Of a stretch of DNA of 64,000 bases, positions 50,653 to 59,089 are shown piece by piece. The position numbers and the translations under genes were made by a program. The stretch comes from Pedococcus sp031456495 (lineage in GTDB: Bacteria; Actinomycetota; Actinomycetes; Actinomycetales; Dermatophilaceae), in assembly GCF_031456495.1 (NCBI RefSeq), contig NZ_JAVDUW010000001.1, forward strand, positions 1,860,001 to 1,924,000, in the 5' to 3' direction. Position 1 is the stretch's first letter. Each line of letters begins with the position of its first letter. A model generated the notes under the pieces. The model did not search any database. It was not told the DNA's origin and worked only from the letters and a program-made list of their open reading frames with translations.

Positions 50653-51201
50653 ATGACCACCACGGCCCCCACGGCACCGACGAGCGGCGCCCCGACCGAC
50701 GCCGCCGTCGACCACGCCCTGGAGGTGCTGTCGGCGCTGACCGGGCTGATCCGCACGAGCCGGTCGATCGGCCGCCGCCTCCAGGAGGAGGGCGCGGGCG
50801 CGTCCGGCACCCCCGTCGCCGTCCTCAAGGCCCTGGCCCGGGCCGACGGACACGACCGCCCTGGTGACCTCGCCGTCGCCGCCGGCGTCGCCCCCTCGGT
50901 CGTCAGCCGGGTCCTGCCCAGGCTCGAGGAGGACGGCCTGGTGTTCCGCCGTCCCGACGAGTCCGACGCCCGGTCCTGCCGGATCGCCCTCACCGACGAA
51001 GGCGTGGCGCACCTGGCCCGGGTGCAGCGCCTGACCGCCGCGCGCCTCGCGCCGGCGCTGGACGGCATACCTCCCGGCGACCTCGACCGGCTGCCCCGGC
51101 TGCTCGCCGAGCTCGACCGCGCGCTCGTCCGCGCCACCGACCCCCACCCCGCAACGACGCGGCACCACGAGACCACCACGACCCCACAGGACAACGACTG
51201 A
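50653..51201 (+). CDS. MarR-family repressor of the adjacent exporter
   Basis: 182 aa from ATG 50653, with AAAGGAG at 50641-50647; an in-frame TTG at 50626 lies within the operator and is rejected. The winged helix is DLAVAAGVAPSVVSRVLPRLEEDGLVFRRPDESDARSCRIALTDEG in order, flanked by dimerisation helices. Its last base is the first base of the MFS start codon (TGATG), a repressor-exporter operon of the EmrR/EmrB kind. The two operators in front suggest autoregulation relieved by a drug ligand. Confidence 0.92.
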   Translation: MTTTAPTAPTSGAPTDAAVDHALEVLSALTGLIRTSRSIGRRLQEEGAGASGTPVAVLKALARADGHDRPGDLAVAAGVAPSVVSRVLPRLEEDGLVFRRPDESDARSCRIALTDEGVAHLARVQRLTAARLAPALDGIPPGDLDRLPRLLAELDRALVRATDPHPATTRHHETTTTPQDND

Positions 51202-53504
51202 TGTCAGCCACCACCGCGCCCGCCACCGGGATCCCCGAACAGACGGGGGAGATGAGCCACCGGCAGATCCTGGAGGCCATGACCGGCCTGCTCGCCGGAC
51301 TGTTCACCGCCCTCATCAGCAGCACCATCGTCTCGACCGCGCTGCCCACGATCATCGGCGACCTGCACGGCACCCAGCGCCAGTACACCTGGGTGATCAC
51401 CGCGTCGCTCCTCGCCACCACCGTGAGCACGCCCATCTGGGGCAAGCTCTCGGACCTGTTCAGCAAGAAGCTGCTCGTCCAGCTGTCGCTCGCCGTGTTC
51501 GTCCTCGGCTCGGTCGCCGCAGGCCAGTCGCACAGCGTCGGCTTCCTCATCGCCTGCCGCGTCGTCCAGGGCCTCGGCATGGGCGGCCTCACCGCCCTGA
51601 CCCAGTCGATCCTGGGCGCCATGATCGCCCCACGTGAGCGCGGTCGGTACTCGGGCTACATGGGTGCCGTCATGGCCGTCTCCACCGTGAGCGGCCCGCT
51701 GCTGGGCGGCTTCATCGTCGACAGCGGCCTGGGCTGGCGCTGGACGTTCTACGTCTGCGTCCCGCTCGCGATCATCGCCATGTTCATCCTCCAGGCGACG
51801 CTGCACATCACCACCCCCAAGCGGATGCCGAAGATCGACTACCTGGGCGCGGTCCTCATCGCGATCACGTCGTCGCTGCCGCTGCTGTGGGTCACCTTCG
51901 CGGGCAACGACTTCCCGTGGTGGTCGACGCAGACCGCCCTCTACCTCGGCGGCACGCTCGTCGGCCTGCTGCTCACGATCGTCGTCGAGCTCCGTGCGGC
52001 CGAGCCGATCATCCCGATCCGGTTGCTGCGCAACCTCACCACCGGCCTGGTCATCATCGCCAGCGTGGCGGTCGGCGTCGCGATGTTCGGCGGCACGACC
52101 TTCCTCACCCAGTACTTCCAGGTCTCGCGCGGCTACAGCCCGACCCACGCCGGCCTGCTCACCATCCCGCTCATGGGTGCGCTGCTGCTCTCCTCGACGC
52201 TGGGTGGCCGCTACGTCAGCAACACCGGCAAGTGGAAGGGCATCATCATCATCGGCGGTGTCCTGCTCACCGTGGGCCTCGTCTGGCTCGGCCGGCTCGA
52301 CCACCTCACCCCGCTGTGGCAGATCGGCACGGCCATGGCCCTCCTGGGCCTCGGCATGGGCATGATGATGCAGAACCTCGTCCTCGCCGTGCAGAACTCG
52401 GTCGACGTCCGGGACATCGGCGCGGCGTCCGCGAGCATCGCGTTCTTCCGCACGCTCGGTGGTGCGATGGGCGTCTCGGTGCTGGGTGCGGTGCTGGCCA
52501 ACGGCGTGCGCGACCACATCGCCGCGGGCCTCGAGGCGCTCGGCCCCAAGGCGGCCGCCGCTGCCCAGTCGGGTGGCGGCACCGGCACGCTCGACGTCAA
52601 GGACATGCCTGCGCCGATCCGCGAGATCGTCCGGGCCGCGTACGGCGACTCCACCGGGCACATCTTCCTCATCGCCGCGGCGTTCGGCGTCGTCGCCCTG
52701 CTGGCCGTGCTCTTCGTGAAGGAGACGCCGCTGCGCACGACCGTCTCGATGACGGAGCAGGCCCCGGTCACGATGGCCGAGGAGGCTCCCGTCGCCGCGG
52801 CAGCGGCCACGGCCGCCACCACGGGGACCGGCGCCCCCGAGGCCACCGGCCTGGTCACCTCGACCGGAGCGCAGGAGGATAACCTCGAGCCTGCCCCCGA
52901 GTCTCTGCCGGTGCCGGCGGCCCTGCGCCCTGCGGGCGCGGAATCCGACAGCGGTCCGGTGCCGGCCCCGGAGCGGGTCCTCGAGCCGCAGTCGCAGGCG
53001 GATGCCGAGGAGCTCGCCGCCGTGGCGGCCCTCGACGTCCTCAGCGCCGCCGAGCAGGAGGTCCGTCGACGGGCCCGGGCCGGTGACGAGGCGGTCGCGG
53101 CGGCTCGCACCCTGGTCACCTCGCTGGGTCGCGAGGTCGAGGAGGCGCTCGAGGGCTTCCAGCGCGGTCTCGCCTCGGTCCTGCGGGACCTCGACGACCC
53201 GGCAGCCGGTCGGCACTCGACCCACCGCGTCGCGGAGCAGCTGCACGACCTCGAGTTCACGCTGCTGCGCAGCAGCCAGGCCACGGCCGACCGGGTCGTC
53301 GCGGCGGCGCACGCCGAGGCCGAGACGATCGTGGCCCGGGCCCGGCTCGAGGCCAGCCGCGTGGGCCGGCCGGACGTGCCTGCCACGGACCACCCTGAGG
53401 AGCGCGCCTCCACGGCGGACGGCACGGCCTCCGGGGACGCCGGCCAGTCCGGGGAGCAGCCGGCGGAGCGGGTCAGCCTGCCGAACCGCCCGACCCAGGA
53501 CTGA
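51201..53504 (+). CDS. DHA2-family MFS exporter with long cytoplasmic coiled-coil tail
   Basis: 767 aa. Residues 1-520 form a 14-helix drug:proton antiporter (STIVSTALPTIIGDLHG, GKLSDLFSKKLLV, VSTVSGPLLGGFIVD). The last helix ends near FVKETPLRT. About 240 further residues follow: an Ala/Pro/Glu-rich linker, then helices EELAAVAALDVLSAAEQEVRRRARAG and AEQLHDLEFTLLRSSQATADRVVAAAHAEAETIVARAR, with a DivIVA-like look. Tails of this length are unusual for the family. The gene is translationally coupled to the MarR gene. Its 3' end overlaps the convergent kinase gene by 32 bp. Confidence 0.9.
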   Translation: MSATTAPATGIPEQTGEMSHRQILEAMTGLLAGLFTALISSTIVSTALPTIIGDLHGTQRQYTWVITASLLATTVSTPIWGKLSDLFSKKLLVQLSLAVFVLGSVAAGQSHSVGFLIACRVVQGLGMGGLTALTQSILGAMIAPRERGRYSGYMGAVMAVSTVSGPLLGGFIVDSGLGWRWTFYVCVPLAIIAMFILQATLHITTPKRMPKIDYLGAVLIAITSSLPLLWVTFAGNDFPWWSTQTALYLGGTLVGLLLTIVVELRAAEPIIPIRLLRNLTTGLVIIASVAVGVAMFGGTTFLTQYFQVSRGYSPTHAGLLTIPLMGALLLSSTLGGRYVSNTGKWKGIIIIGGVLLTVGLVWLGRLDHLTPLWQIGTAMALLGLGMGMMMQNLVLAVQNSVDVRDIGAASASIAFFRTLGGAMGVSVLGAVLANGVRDHIAAGLEALGPKAAAAAQSGGGTGTLDVKDMPAPIREIVRAAYGDSTGHIFLIAAAFGVVALLAVLFVKETPLRTTVSMTEQAPVTMAEEAPVAAAAATAATTGTGAPEATGLVTSTGAQEDNLEPAPESLPVPAALRPAGAESDSGPVPAPERVLEPQSQADAEELAAVAALDVLSAAEQEVRRRARAGDEAVAAARTLVTSLGREVEEALEGFQRGLASVLRDLDDPAAGRHSTHRVAEQLHDLEFTLLRSSQATADRVVAAAHAEAETIVARARLEASRVGRPDVPATDHPEERASTADGTASGDAGQSGEQPAERVSLPNRPTQD

Positions 53505-55002
53505 GCCGCCCAGCCCCGTCGCCGCCGTGGTCCTGCCCCGCTCGCTCGAGCGGGAGCAGGACCACGGCGCGTGTGCCCGGCCCCGCGTCCTCGAGCCGCA
53601 CCCGGCCACCGTGCCGGCCGACGAGCTCACGCACGATAGCCAGGCCGAGCCCGCTGCCTCCGCTGTCGCGGTCCCGGGCGTCGTCGAGCCTCGCGAACCG
53701 GTCGAACACGCGCTCGCGGTCGGCCTCCGGGATGCCGGACCCGTCGTCGGAGACGGTGACGCGCGCGACGTCCGGGCCGTCCTGGGCCGGGCGACGGGAC
53801 ACCTCGACCACCACGGCCGACGCGGCGTGCCGCACCGCGTTGTCGAGCAGGGCCGACAGCGCCCGGTCCAGCTCCTCGGGCCGTCCCCGCACCACGACTC
53901 CCTGCACCTCTCCCGCGGACCCGGCGCCCTCGCCTCCCGCCGACCCTGCGGCCGCCCCTGGGACCGACGACGAGACCCCCAGGGCCCACCGACCGCCTGA
54001 CCGGACCGTCACGGGGACCCGCGCCGCGGCATACCGCGCCACCACGGTGGTCACCAGCGAGGCGAGGTCCACCGGCTCCAGCCGCCGCGACGGGCTCGGC
54101 GCCCCGGCCCGCGCGAGGACCAGCAGGTCGTCGACGATGCGTCCGAGCCGCTCCACCTCGGGGAGCAGGTCCGCCGCGAGCCACTCGTCCTCACCGAGGC
54201 GCTGGGCGACCTCGAGCTGGGTACGCATCGTGGCCAGCGGGCTGCGCAGCTCGTGCGCCGCGTCGGCCACGAACGCGCGCTGCCTCGTGCTCGCGTCGGA
54301 GAGCCTGGCGAGCATGCCGTTGAGTGTCGTCGCAAGGGCCTGCACCTCGTCGCGGGTGGGCGGCACGGGCAGCCGCTCGCCGGGGTCGGCCGCCTCGCCG
54401 ATGCGCTCCGCCCCCTGTCGCAGCGCCTCGACCGGGCGCAGGGCCGACCCGATGACGCGCCACGCGATCGCCCCGATGACCAGGAGGAAGGCCGGGAACG
54501 CGACGAGCAGCAGCGTGCGCACGACCCGCCGGCTCGTCTCGAGGTCGGCCGTCGGCACGGCGGCGACCACGAGCACCGGCGCGCCGGCCGGGCCGGCCGC
54601 CACCCCCGCCACCTCGAGCGGACCGGACACGCCGGCACGCGACCCCGGCACCCGCACCGGGTCGCCGCGCAGGACCCGGGACCGCTCCTGCGGCGTCACC
54701 ACCGGGGTGAGCCGGTCGGCCGCGACCGACCCCGAGAGCACGCGGTTCTGCGCGTCGAGCACCTGCACGAGCTGCGCGCCGCTCACCGGCACCGGGTCGG
54801 GCAGCCGCCCGTCGTTGACGAGCACCGCCACGTCCTGCGCGCTGGAGCGGGCCTCGGCCCGGACCGCGCGGTCCAGCGCGGCGCCCGTCGCGGCATACAG
54901 CACGCCACCGCCGAGCAGCAGCGCCCCGATGATCCCGACGAGGCCGATCGCCATGAGCCGCACCCGCAGGGTGCGCCGGGAGAACCAGCTCCAGGCCCTC
55001 AT
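53473..55002 (-). CDS. Two-component sensor histidine kinase
   Basis: 509 aa. Two membrane helices (about 17-40 and 170-192) surround a sensor domain. HAMP follows, then HisKA with DAAHELRSPLATMRTQLEVAQ (His about residue 250) and HATPase_c with N box LLDNAVRHA, G1 VSDDGSGIPE and G2 GSGLGLAIV. An Ala/Gly/Ser-rich insert lies within the ATPase domain near VPGAAAGSAGGEGAGSAG. It overlaps its regulator by four bases. The gene is divergent from a LolA-like protein and ABC exporter operon. Its C-terminal 32 bp lie antisense to the end of the MFS gene. Confidence 0.92.
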   Translation of the reverse strand: MRAWSWFSRRTLRVRLMAIGLVGIIGALLLGGGVLYAATGAALDRAVRAEARSSAQDVAVLVNDGRLPDPVPVSGAQLVQVLDAQNRVLSGSVAADRLTPVVTPQERSRVLRGDPVRVPGSRAGVSGPLEVAGVAAGPAGAPVLVVAAVPTADLETSRRVVRTLLLVAFPAFLLVIGAIAWRVIGSALRPVEALRQGAERIGEAADPGERLPVPPTRDEVQALATTLNGMLARLSDASTRQRAFVADAAHELRSPLATMRTQLEVAQRLGEDEWLAADLLPEVERLGRIVDDLLVLARAGAPSPSRRLEPVDLASLVTTVVARYAAARVPVTVRSGGRWALGVSSSVPGAAAGSAGGEGAGSAGEVQGVVVRGRPEELDRALSALLDNAVRHAASAVVVEVSRRPAQDGPDVARVTVSDDGSGIPEADRERVFDRFARLDDARDRDSGGSGLGLAIVRELVGRHGGRVRLEDAGPGTRAVVLLPLERAGQDHGGDGAGRLSPGSGGSAG

Positions 55003-55655
55003 GCCCGCAGGCGGTAGCCGGCGCCGCGAACCGTCTCGATCCGCTCCCGGCCCAGCTTGCGGCGCAGGTAGCCGATGTAGACCTCCACGACGTTGGGGTC
55101 GCCGCGCTGGCCGGCACCCCAGACGTCGTCGAGCAGCGACTCCTTGGACACCACGCTCGGGTGCGCGCGCAGCAGGTGCTCGAGAACGAGGAACTCGGTA
55201 CGCGACAGGTCCACCGCCGCCCCCTCGACCTCGACCCTGCGCGACGACGGGTCGAGCGTGATGCCCGCCGCGTCGAGGACCGGCAGCCGCGGTGCAGGGC
55301 CGCGGCGCATGAGGGCGCGCAGGCGGGCGACCAGGACGACGAACGAGAACGGCTTGGTCAGGTAGTCGTCGGCGCCGTAGTCGAGCCCGTCGGCCTGGTC
55401 GTACTCGCCGTCCTTGGCCGACAGCAGCAGCACGGGCACGCCGTTGCCCTCCTCGCGCAGGGTCCGCACGACGGTGTAGCCCGACAGGCCCGGCAGCATG
55501 ATGTCGAGCACCACGGCGTCGTACTCGCCGAACCGCGCCGACTCCAGCCCCGACGGCCCGTCGGCGGCCACGTCGACGACGAACCCCTCGGCGCCGAGCC
55601 CCCGGGCCAGGGCAGCGGCCATCCGCTGCTCGTCCTCGACCACCAGCACCCGCAC
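54999..55655 (-). CDS. OmpR/PhoB-family response regulator
   Basis: 218 aa from GTG 55655. Receiver domain with VVEDEQRM, phospho-Asp in VVLDIMLPG (about residue 51) and DDYLTKPFS. The C-terminal winged helix has LSRTEFLVLEHLLRAHPSVVSKESLLDDVWG and VRGAGYRLRA. It is first in an operon with the kinase at 53473. The 106-bp gap to the divergent LolA-like gene is its likely target region, but I see no clear tandem repeat there. Confidence 0.92.
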   Translation of the reverse strand: MRVLVVEDEQRMAAALARGLGAEGFVVDVAADGPSGLESARFGEYDAVVLDIMLPGLSGYTVVRTLREEGNGVPVLLLSAKDGEYDQADGLDYGADDYLTKPFSFVVLVARLRALMRRGPAPRLPVLDAAGITLDPSSRRVEVEGAAVDLSRTEFLVLEHLLRAHPSVVSKESLLDDVWGAGQRGDPNVVEVYIGYLRRKLGRERIETVRGAGYRLRA

Positions 55656-55761
55656 GGCGACCACTCTGGCACGGCGGCCCGTGGCGGGACCGCCGCTCGG
55701 GCGCAGGTCGCCGTCGCGTCGTCTCAGACTCCTCACAGGTGGGCGGGCGCACGATGTGCCC

Positions 55762-56997
55762 ATGAGCGTGTTCTCGACCCATCCCGCCACCCGCTGGCTC
55801 GCCCCCGGCGCCGCCGTCGTCCTCGTCGGTGGTGTGGCCCTGGCGGCCAACCACCGTGCCAGCGCCGACCCGAGCCTGCCGGCGCGGTCGGCCGCCCAGC
55901 TGCTCGTCGACGTGCAGCAGGCCCGGCTCGCGGGCCTGTCGGGCACGGTCGTGCAGACCTCCAACCTCGGACTGCCCTCGATCGCCGGCCTCGCCGGTGG
56001 CGGCGGGGCCGAGGGCGGCTCGGGCGGGTCGTCCGCGCTGTCCTCGACGATCGCCGGCACGCACACCTGGCGGGTGTGGCTCGCCGGGCAGGACAAGCAG
56101 CGGCTCGCGCTCGTCGGCAGCCTCGGCGAGTCCGACCTGATCCGCGACGGCCGCAACGTGTGGATGTGGTCGAGCAAGGACAAGACCGCCACCCACACCG
56201 TCCTGCCGGCCGAGTCCGCGACCGGTGACCACTCCGGCGCGGCCGGTGGTGCCCCGGGCGCCGGGGCGACCCCGGGAGCGTCCCCGTCGCCCACCGACCT
56301 GCCGAAGACCCCGCAGGAGGCGGCGCAGCGCGCGCTCGCCGCCCTCGACCCCACCACCTCCGTGACGACGAGTGGCACCTCCTCGGTCGCCGGTCGCTCG
56401 GCCTACGACCTGGTCCTCAAGCCCAGGGACGCGCAGAGCCTCGTGGCGCAGGTGCGCATCTCCATCGACGCCACGAAGCACGTGCCGCTACGGGTGCAGG
56501 TCTACTCGACGAAGACGGCCAACCCGGCGTTCGAGGTCGGCTTCACCAGCGTCGACTTCGCCACGCCAGCCGCGTCGCAGTTCGCGTTCAACCCGCCGCC
56601 CGGCACCAAGGTCACCGAGCGCACCCTCCCGGCGAAGGCCGACCTGCAGAAGGGCTCCGCGGCCGCGCGGGCCGAGGCCGCCGCTGCCCGCCCGACGGTC
56701 GTGGGCAAGGGCTGGACGACCGTGCTCGTCGGCACGCTGCCGGCCTCGACCGGCTCGAAGACGCCCACCGGCGGGACGTCCGGCGACAGGAACGGCGCGA
56801 CCGGCGCCGGCGGCGCCAACGGTGCCGCCCAGCTCCAGGGGATGCTGGCGCTGCTGCCGAAGGTCTCCGGCTCGTGGGGCTCGGGTCACCTGCTCAGCGG
56901 CACCCTCTTCTCGGCGGTGGTGACGACCGACGGCCGGTATGCCGTGGGTGCCGTCGCGCCGGACCGCCTCTACGCGGCGCTGGCAGCGCAGAAGTGA
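55762..56997 (+). CDS. LolA/RseB-like extracytoplasmic protein
   Basis: 411 aa. One N-terminal hydrophobic segment (WLAPGAAVVLVGGVALAANHRASA) serves as signal or anchor. It is followed by a LolA/MucB-type half-barrel: LLVDVQQARLAGLSGTVVQTSNLG, TWRVWLAGQDKQRLALVGSLGESDLIRDGRNVWMWSSKDKT in order, then VPLRVQVYSTKTANPAFEVGFTSVDF. RseB/MucB proteins sense envelope lipids or misfolded proteins. Actinobacterial versions of this type commonly sit with an ABC exporter and a two-component system, as here. It is coupled to the ATPase gene by a GTGA overlap. Confidence 0.82.
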   Translation: MSVFSTHPATRWLAPGAAVVLVGGVALAANHRASADPSLPARSAAQLLVDVQQARLAGLSGTVVQTSNLGLPSIAGLAGGGGAEGGSGGSSALSSTIAGTHTWRVWLAGQDKQRLALVGSLGESDLIRDGRNVWMWSSKDKTATHTVLPAESATGDHSGAAGGAPGAGATPGASPSPTDLPKTPQEAAQRALAALDPTTSVTTSGTSSVAGRSAYDLVLKPRDAQSLVAQVRISIDATKHVPLRVQVYSTKTANPAFEVGFTSVDFATPAASQFAFNPPPGTKVTERTLPAKADLQKGSAAARAEAAAARPTVVGKGWTTVLVGTLPASTGSKTPTGGTSGDRNGATGAGGANGAAQLQGMLALLPKVSGSWGSGHLLSGTLFSAVVTTDGRYAVGAVAPDRLYAALAAQK

Positions 56998-57998
56998 CGC
57001 AGCTGGCGGACCCGGCCGGACGGGCGACCCTGGGGACGCCCGTCCGGTGGGGTCGGGGGGACGTCGACGACTCGCTCGCGGTGCGCACCGACGGGCTCAC
57101 CAAGCGCTTCGGCAGCCAGGTGGCCGTGGACTCGCTCGACCTGCGGGTCCCGCGTGGCGCGGTCTACGGCTTCCTCGGCCCGAACGGCTCGGGCAAGACC
57201 ACCACGATCCGCATGCTGCTCGGCCTGGTCGAGCCGACCTCGGGCAGCCGGTCGCTGCTCGGGCTGCCGATCCCGCAGGGGGCGACCGACGCCCTGCACC
57301 GGGTGGGGTCGCTCGTCGAGGGCCCGGCCTTCCACCCCTACCTCTCCGGTCGCGCCAACCTCGTCCGGCTCGACTCCGCCGACCTGCTCGCCGACCCCCG
57401 CACCAGCGGGGAGCGGATCGACCGCGCCCTCGACCGCGTCGGGCTGCGGGCCGCCGCCGGCAAGCGGTACCGCGCCTACTCCCTCGGCATGCGCCAGCGG
57501 CTGGCCATCGCCGCGGCCCTGCTCGCGCCCCGCGACCTGCTCGTCCTCGACGAGCCCACCAACGGCCTGGACCCGCAGGGCACCCGCGAGGTCCGCAACC
57601 TCATCGGCTCGCTCGCCTCGGACGGCACCACCGTCCTCGTCTCGAGCCACCTGCTGTCGGAGGTCGAGCAGATCTGCACCCACCTCGGCGTCATGCGCGA
57701 GGGCCGGATGGTGGCGCAGGGGACGACCGCCGAGGTGCGCGGCGCCGGCGTGGTGGCCGTGCGCGTCGAGACCGGGCAGCCCGAACGCGCGGCCGAGGTG
57801 CTGACCCGGCTGGGCGCGACGTCGGTCAGCACCAGCCCGACCGGCGTGCGGGCCGACGCGGACGGCCTCGAGCCGGAGGCGGTGGTCGCCGAGCTCGTGC
57901 GGGCCGGCGTGGGGGTGCGCGGGTTCGCGCTCGACCGCCCGAGCCTGGAGGACCTGTTCGTCACGCTCACGGGGGAGGGCTTCGATGTCAGCGGCTGA
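56994..57998 (+). CDS. ABC-2 type exporter, ATP-binding subunit
   Basis: 334 aa from GTG 56994. Walker A FLGPNGSGKTTTIRMLLG, Q loop VGSLVEGPAF, signature YSLGMRQRLAIAAALL, Walker B LLVLDEPTNGLD, and H loop VSSHLL. The long C-terminal accessory domain (VAVRVETGQPERAAEVLTRL onward) is typical of DrrA/CcmA-like exporters of antibiotics or lipids. The N-terminal 30 residues before LAVRTDGLTKRFG are an extension. It overlaps the permease gene by 14 bp and follows the LolA-like gene. It provides energy to the permease. Confidence 0.94.
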   Translation: MTQLADPAGRATLGTPVRWGRGDVDDSLAVRTDGLTKRFGSQVAVDSLDLRVPRGAVYGFLGPNGSGKTTTIRMLLGLVEPTSGSRSLLGLPIPQGATDALHRVGSLVEGPAFHPYLSGRANLVRLDSADLLADPRTSGERIDRALDRVGLRAAAGKRYRAYSLGMRQRLAIAAALLAPRDLLVLDEPTNGLDPQGTREVRNLIGSLASDGTTVLVSSHLLSEVEQICTHLGVMREGRMVAQGTTAEVRGAGVVAVRVETGQPERAAEVLTRLGATSVSTSPTGVRADADGLEPEAVVAELVRAGVGVRGFALDRPSLEDLFVTLTGEGFDVSG

Positions 57999-58923
57999 CG
58001 TCTCGACCGGCACGACCGCGACCGGCATGACCACGACCGGCACGACCGCGACCGGCGCGACCGCGACGGGTACGGGCCGCGCACCGGCCCGGCCGGCCCC
58101 GCACCGCCTGCTGTCCACCCGCCTGCTGCGCTCGGAGCTGAGGCTGATCGCCGGCCGACGACGCAACCAGGCCGGGCTGGCGGTCCTCGCCGCCGTGCCG
58201 GTCGTCATGGCCATCGCCGTGAAGATGTCGACGCCGCGGGCCGGGGAGGGGCCGGACTTCCTCTCCTCCATCACCAGCAACGGCCTGTTCGTCCCGCTCG
58301 CCGCCCTCGGCGTGGAGATGGGGATGTTCCTGCCGCTGGCGATGTCGATGCTCGCGGGCGACGCGATCGCGGGCGAGGCCAACATCGGCACCCTGCGCTA
58401 CCTGCTCACCGTCCCGGTCGGCCGTAGCCGCCTGCTGCTGGTCAAGTACGTCTCGCTGTGCATCGGCGCGTTCTGGGGGATCGCGGCCGTGGCCCTGCCC
58501 GGCGCCGTCGTCGGCATCGTGATCTTCGGGACCGGGCCGCTGACCACGCTGTCCGGCAGCCAGATCTCCTTCGGCGCGGCGGTCTGGCGGCTGCTGCTCG
58601 TCATGCTCTACCTGTCGGCGGGCCTGGCCGCGCTCGCCGCCGTGGGCCTGTTCATCTCGACCCTCACCGAGCAGCCGATCGCCGCGGCCATCGCGCTCAT
58701 GATCTTCACGATCGTCTCGTGGATCCTCGACTCGGTGCCCCAGCTCGCCTGGCTGCACCCGTGGCTGGTCGTGGACCACTGGCTCGCCTTCGGCGACCTG
58801 CTGCGCGACCCCATGGGTGGCAGCGGCGAGATCACGCGTGGCCTGGCCCTGGCCGCGGCGTATGCCGTGGTGTTCTGCACCGCCTCGTGGGCCCGGTTCG
58901 CCGGCAAGGACATCACGAGCTGA
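57985..58923 (+). CDS. ABC-2 type exporter, permease subunit
   Basis: 312 aa with GGGGGAGG before the ATG. Residues 1-33 are a Thr/Gly/Ala repeat (TTATGMTTTGTTATGATATG) coded by a 12-15-bp DNA repeat. The rest has six membrane helices of the ABC-2 fold, with the usual AGDAIAGEANIGTLRYLLTVPVGR coupling region after helix two. It forms the membrane channel for the ATPase upstream. The operon ends at the hairpin 58943-58986. The substrate is unknown; the LolA-like protein suggests lipid or envelope material. Confidence 0.9.
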   Translation: MSAADVSTGTTATGMTTTGTTATGATATGTGRAPARPAPHRLLSTRLLRSELRLIAGRRRNQAGLAVLAAVPVVMAIAVKMSTPRAGEGPDFLSSITSNGLFVPLAALGVEMGMFLPLAMSMLAGDAIAGEANIGTLRYLLTVPVGRSRLLLVKYVSLCIGAFWGIAAVALPGAVVGIVIFGTGPLTTLSGSQISFGAAVWRLLLVMLYLSAGLAALAAVGLFISTLTEQPIAAAIALMIFTIVSWILDSVPQLAWLHPWLVVDHWLAFGDLLRDPMGGSGEITRGLALAAAYAVVFCTASWARFAGKDITS

Positions 58924-58942
58924 CCCGCGGCGCGAGGAGCCC

Positions 58943-58986
58943 GGGGCGGGTTCGCGGTATGCCGGGGGGCGCCGCGGACCCGCCCC
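58943..58986. terminator. Hairpin terminator of the ABC exporter operon
   Basis: A 15-bp stem with one G-U pair (58943-58957 with 58972-58986) closes a 14-nt loop, 20 bp after the permease stop. Confidence 0.7.
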
Positions 58987-59061
58987 GTTCCCCGCGGAGC
59001 GGCTGGACGGCGCTGTCGGGGACGTGGTGACGAGCGACACCCCGCGGGGCGGTACCGCGCC

Positions 59062-59081
59062 TACCGGTCGGTAACTAGGCT
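59062..59081 (+). promoter_or_regulatory. Leaderless promoter with a TetR-type operator
   Basis: TACCG-GT-CGGTA (59062-59073) is a perfect palindrome directly upstream of TAGGCT (-10, 59076-59081). The -10 ends eight bases from the ATG at 59090 and no ribosome site is present, so the transcript is probably leaderless. Palindromes of this ACCG-N2-CGGT type are bound by TetR regulators of lipid catabolism in Actinobacteria. No TetR gene lies in the window. Confidence 0.5.
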
Positions 59082-59089
59082 CGACGGCC

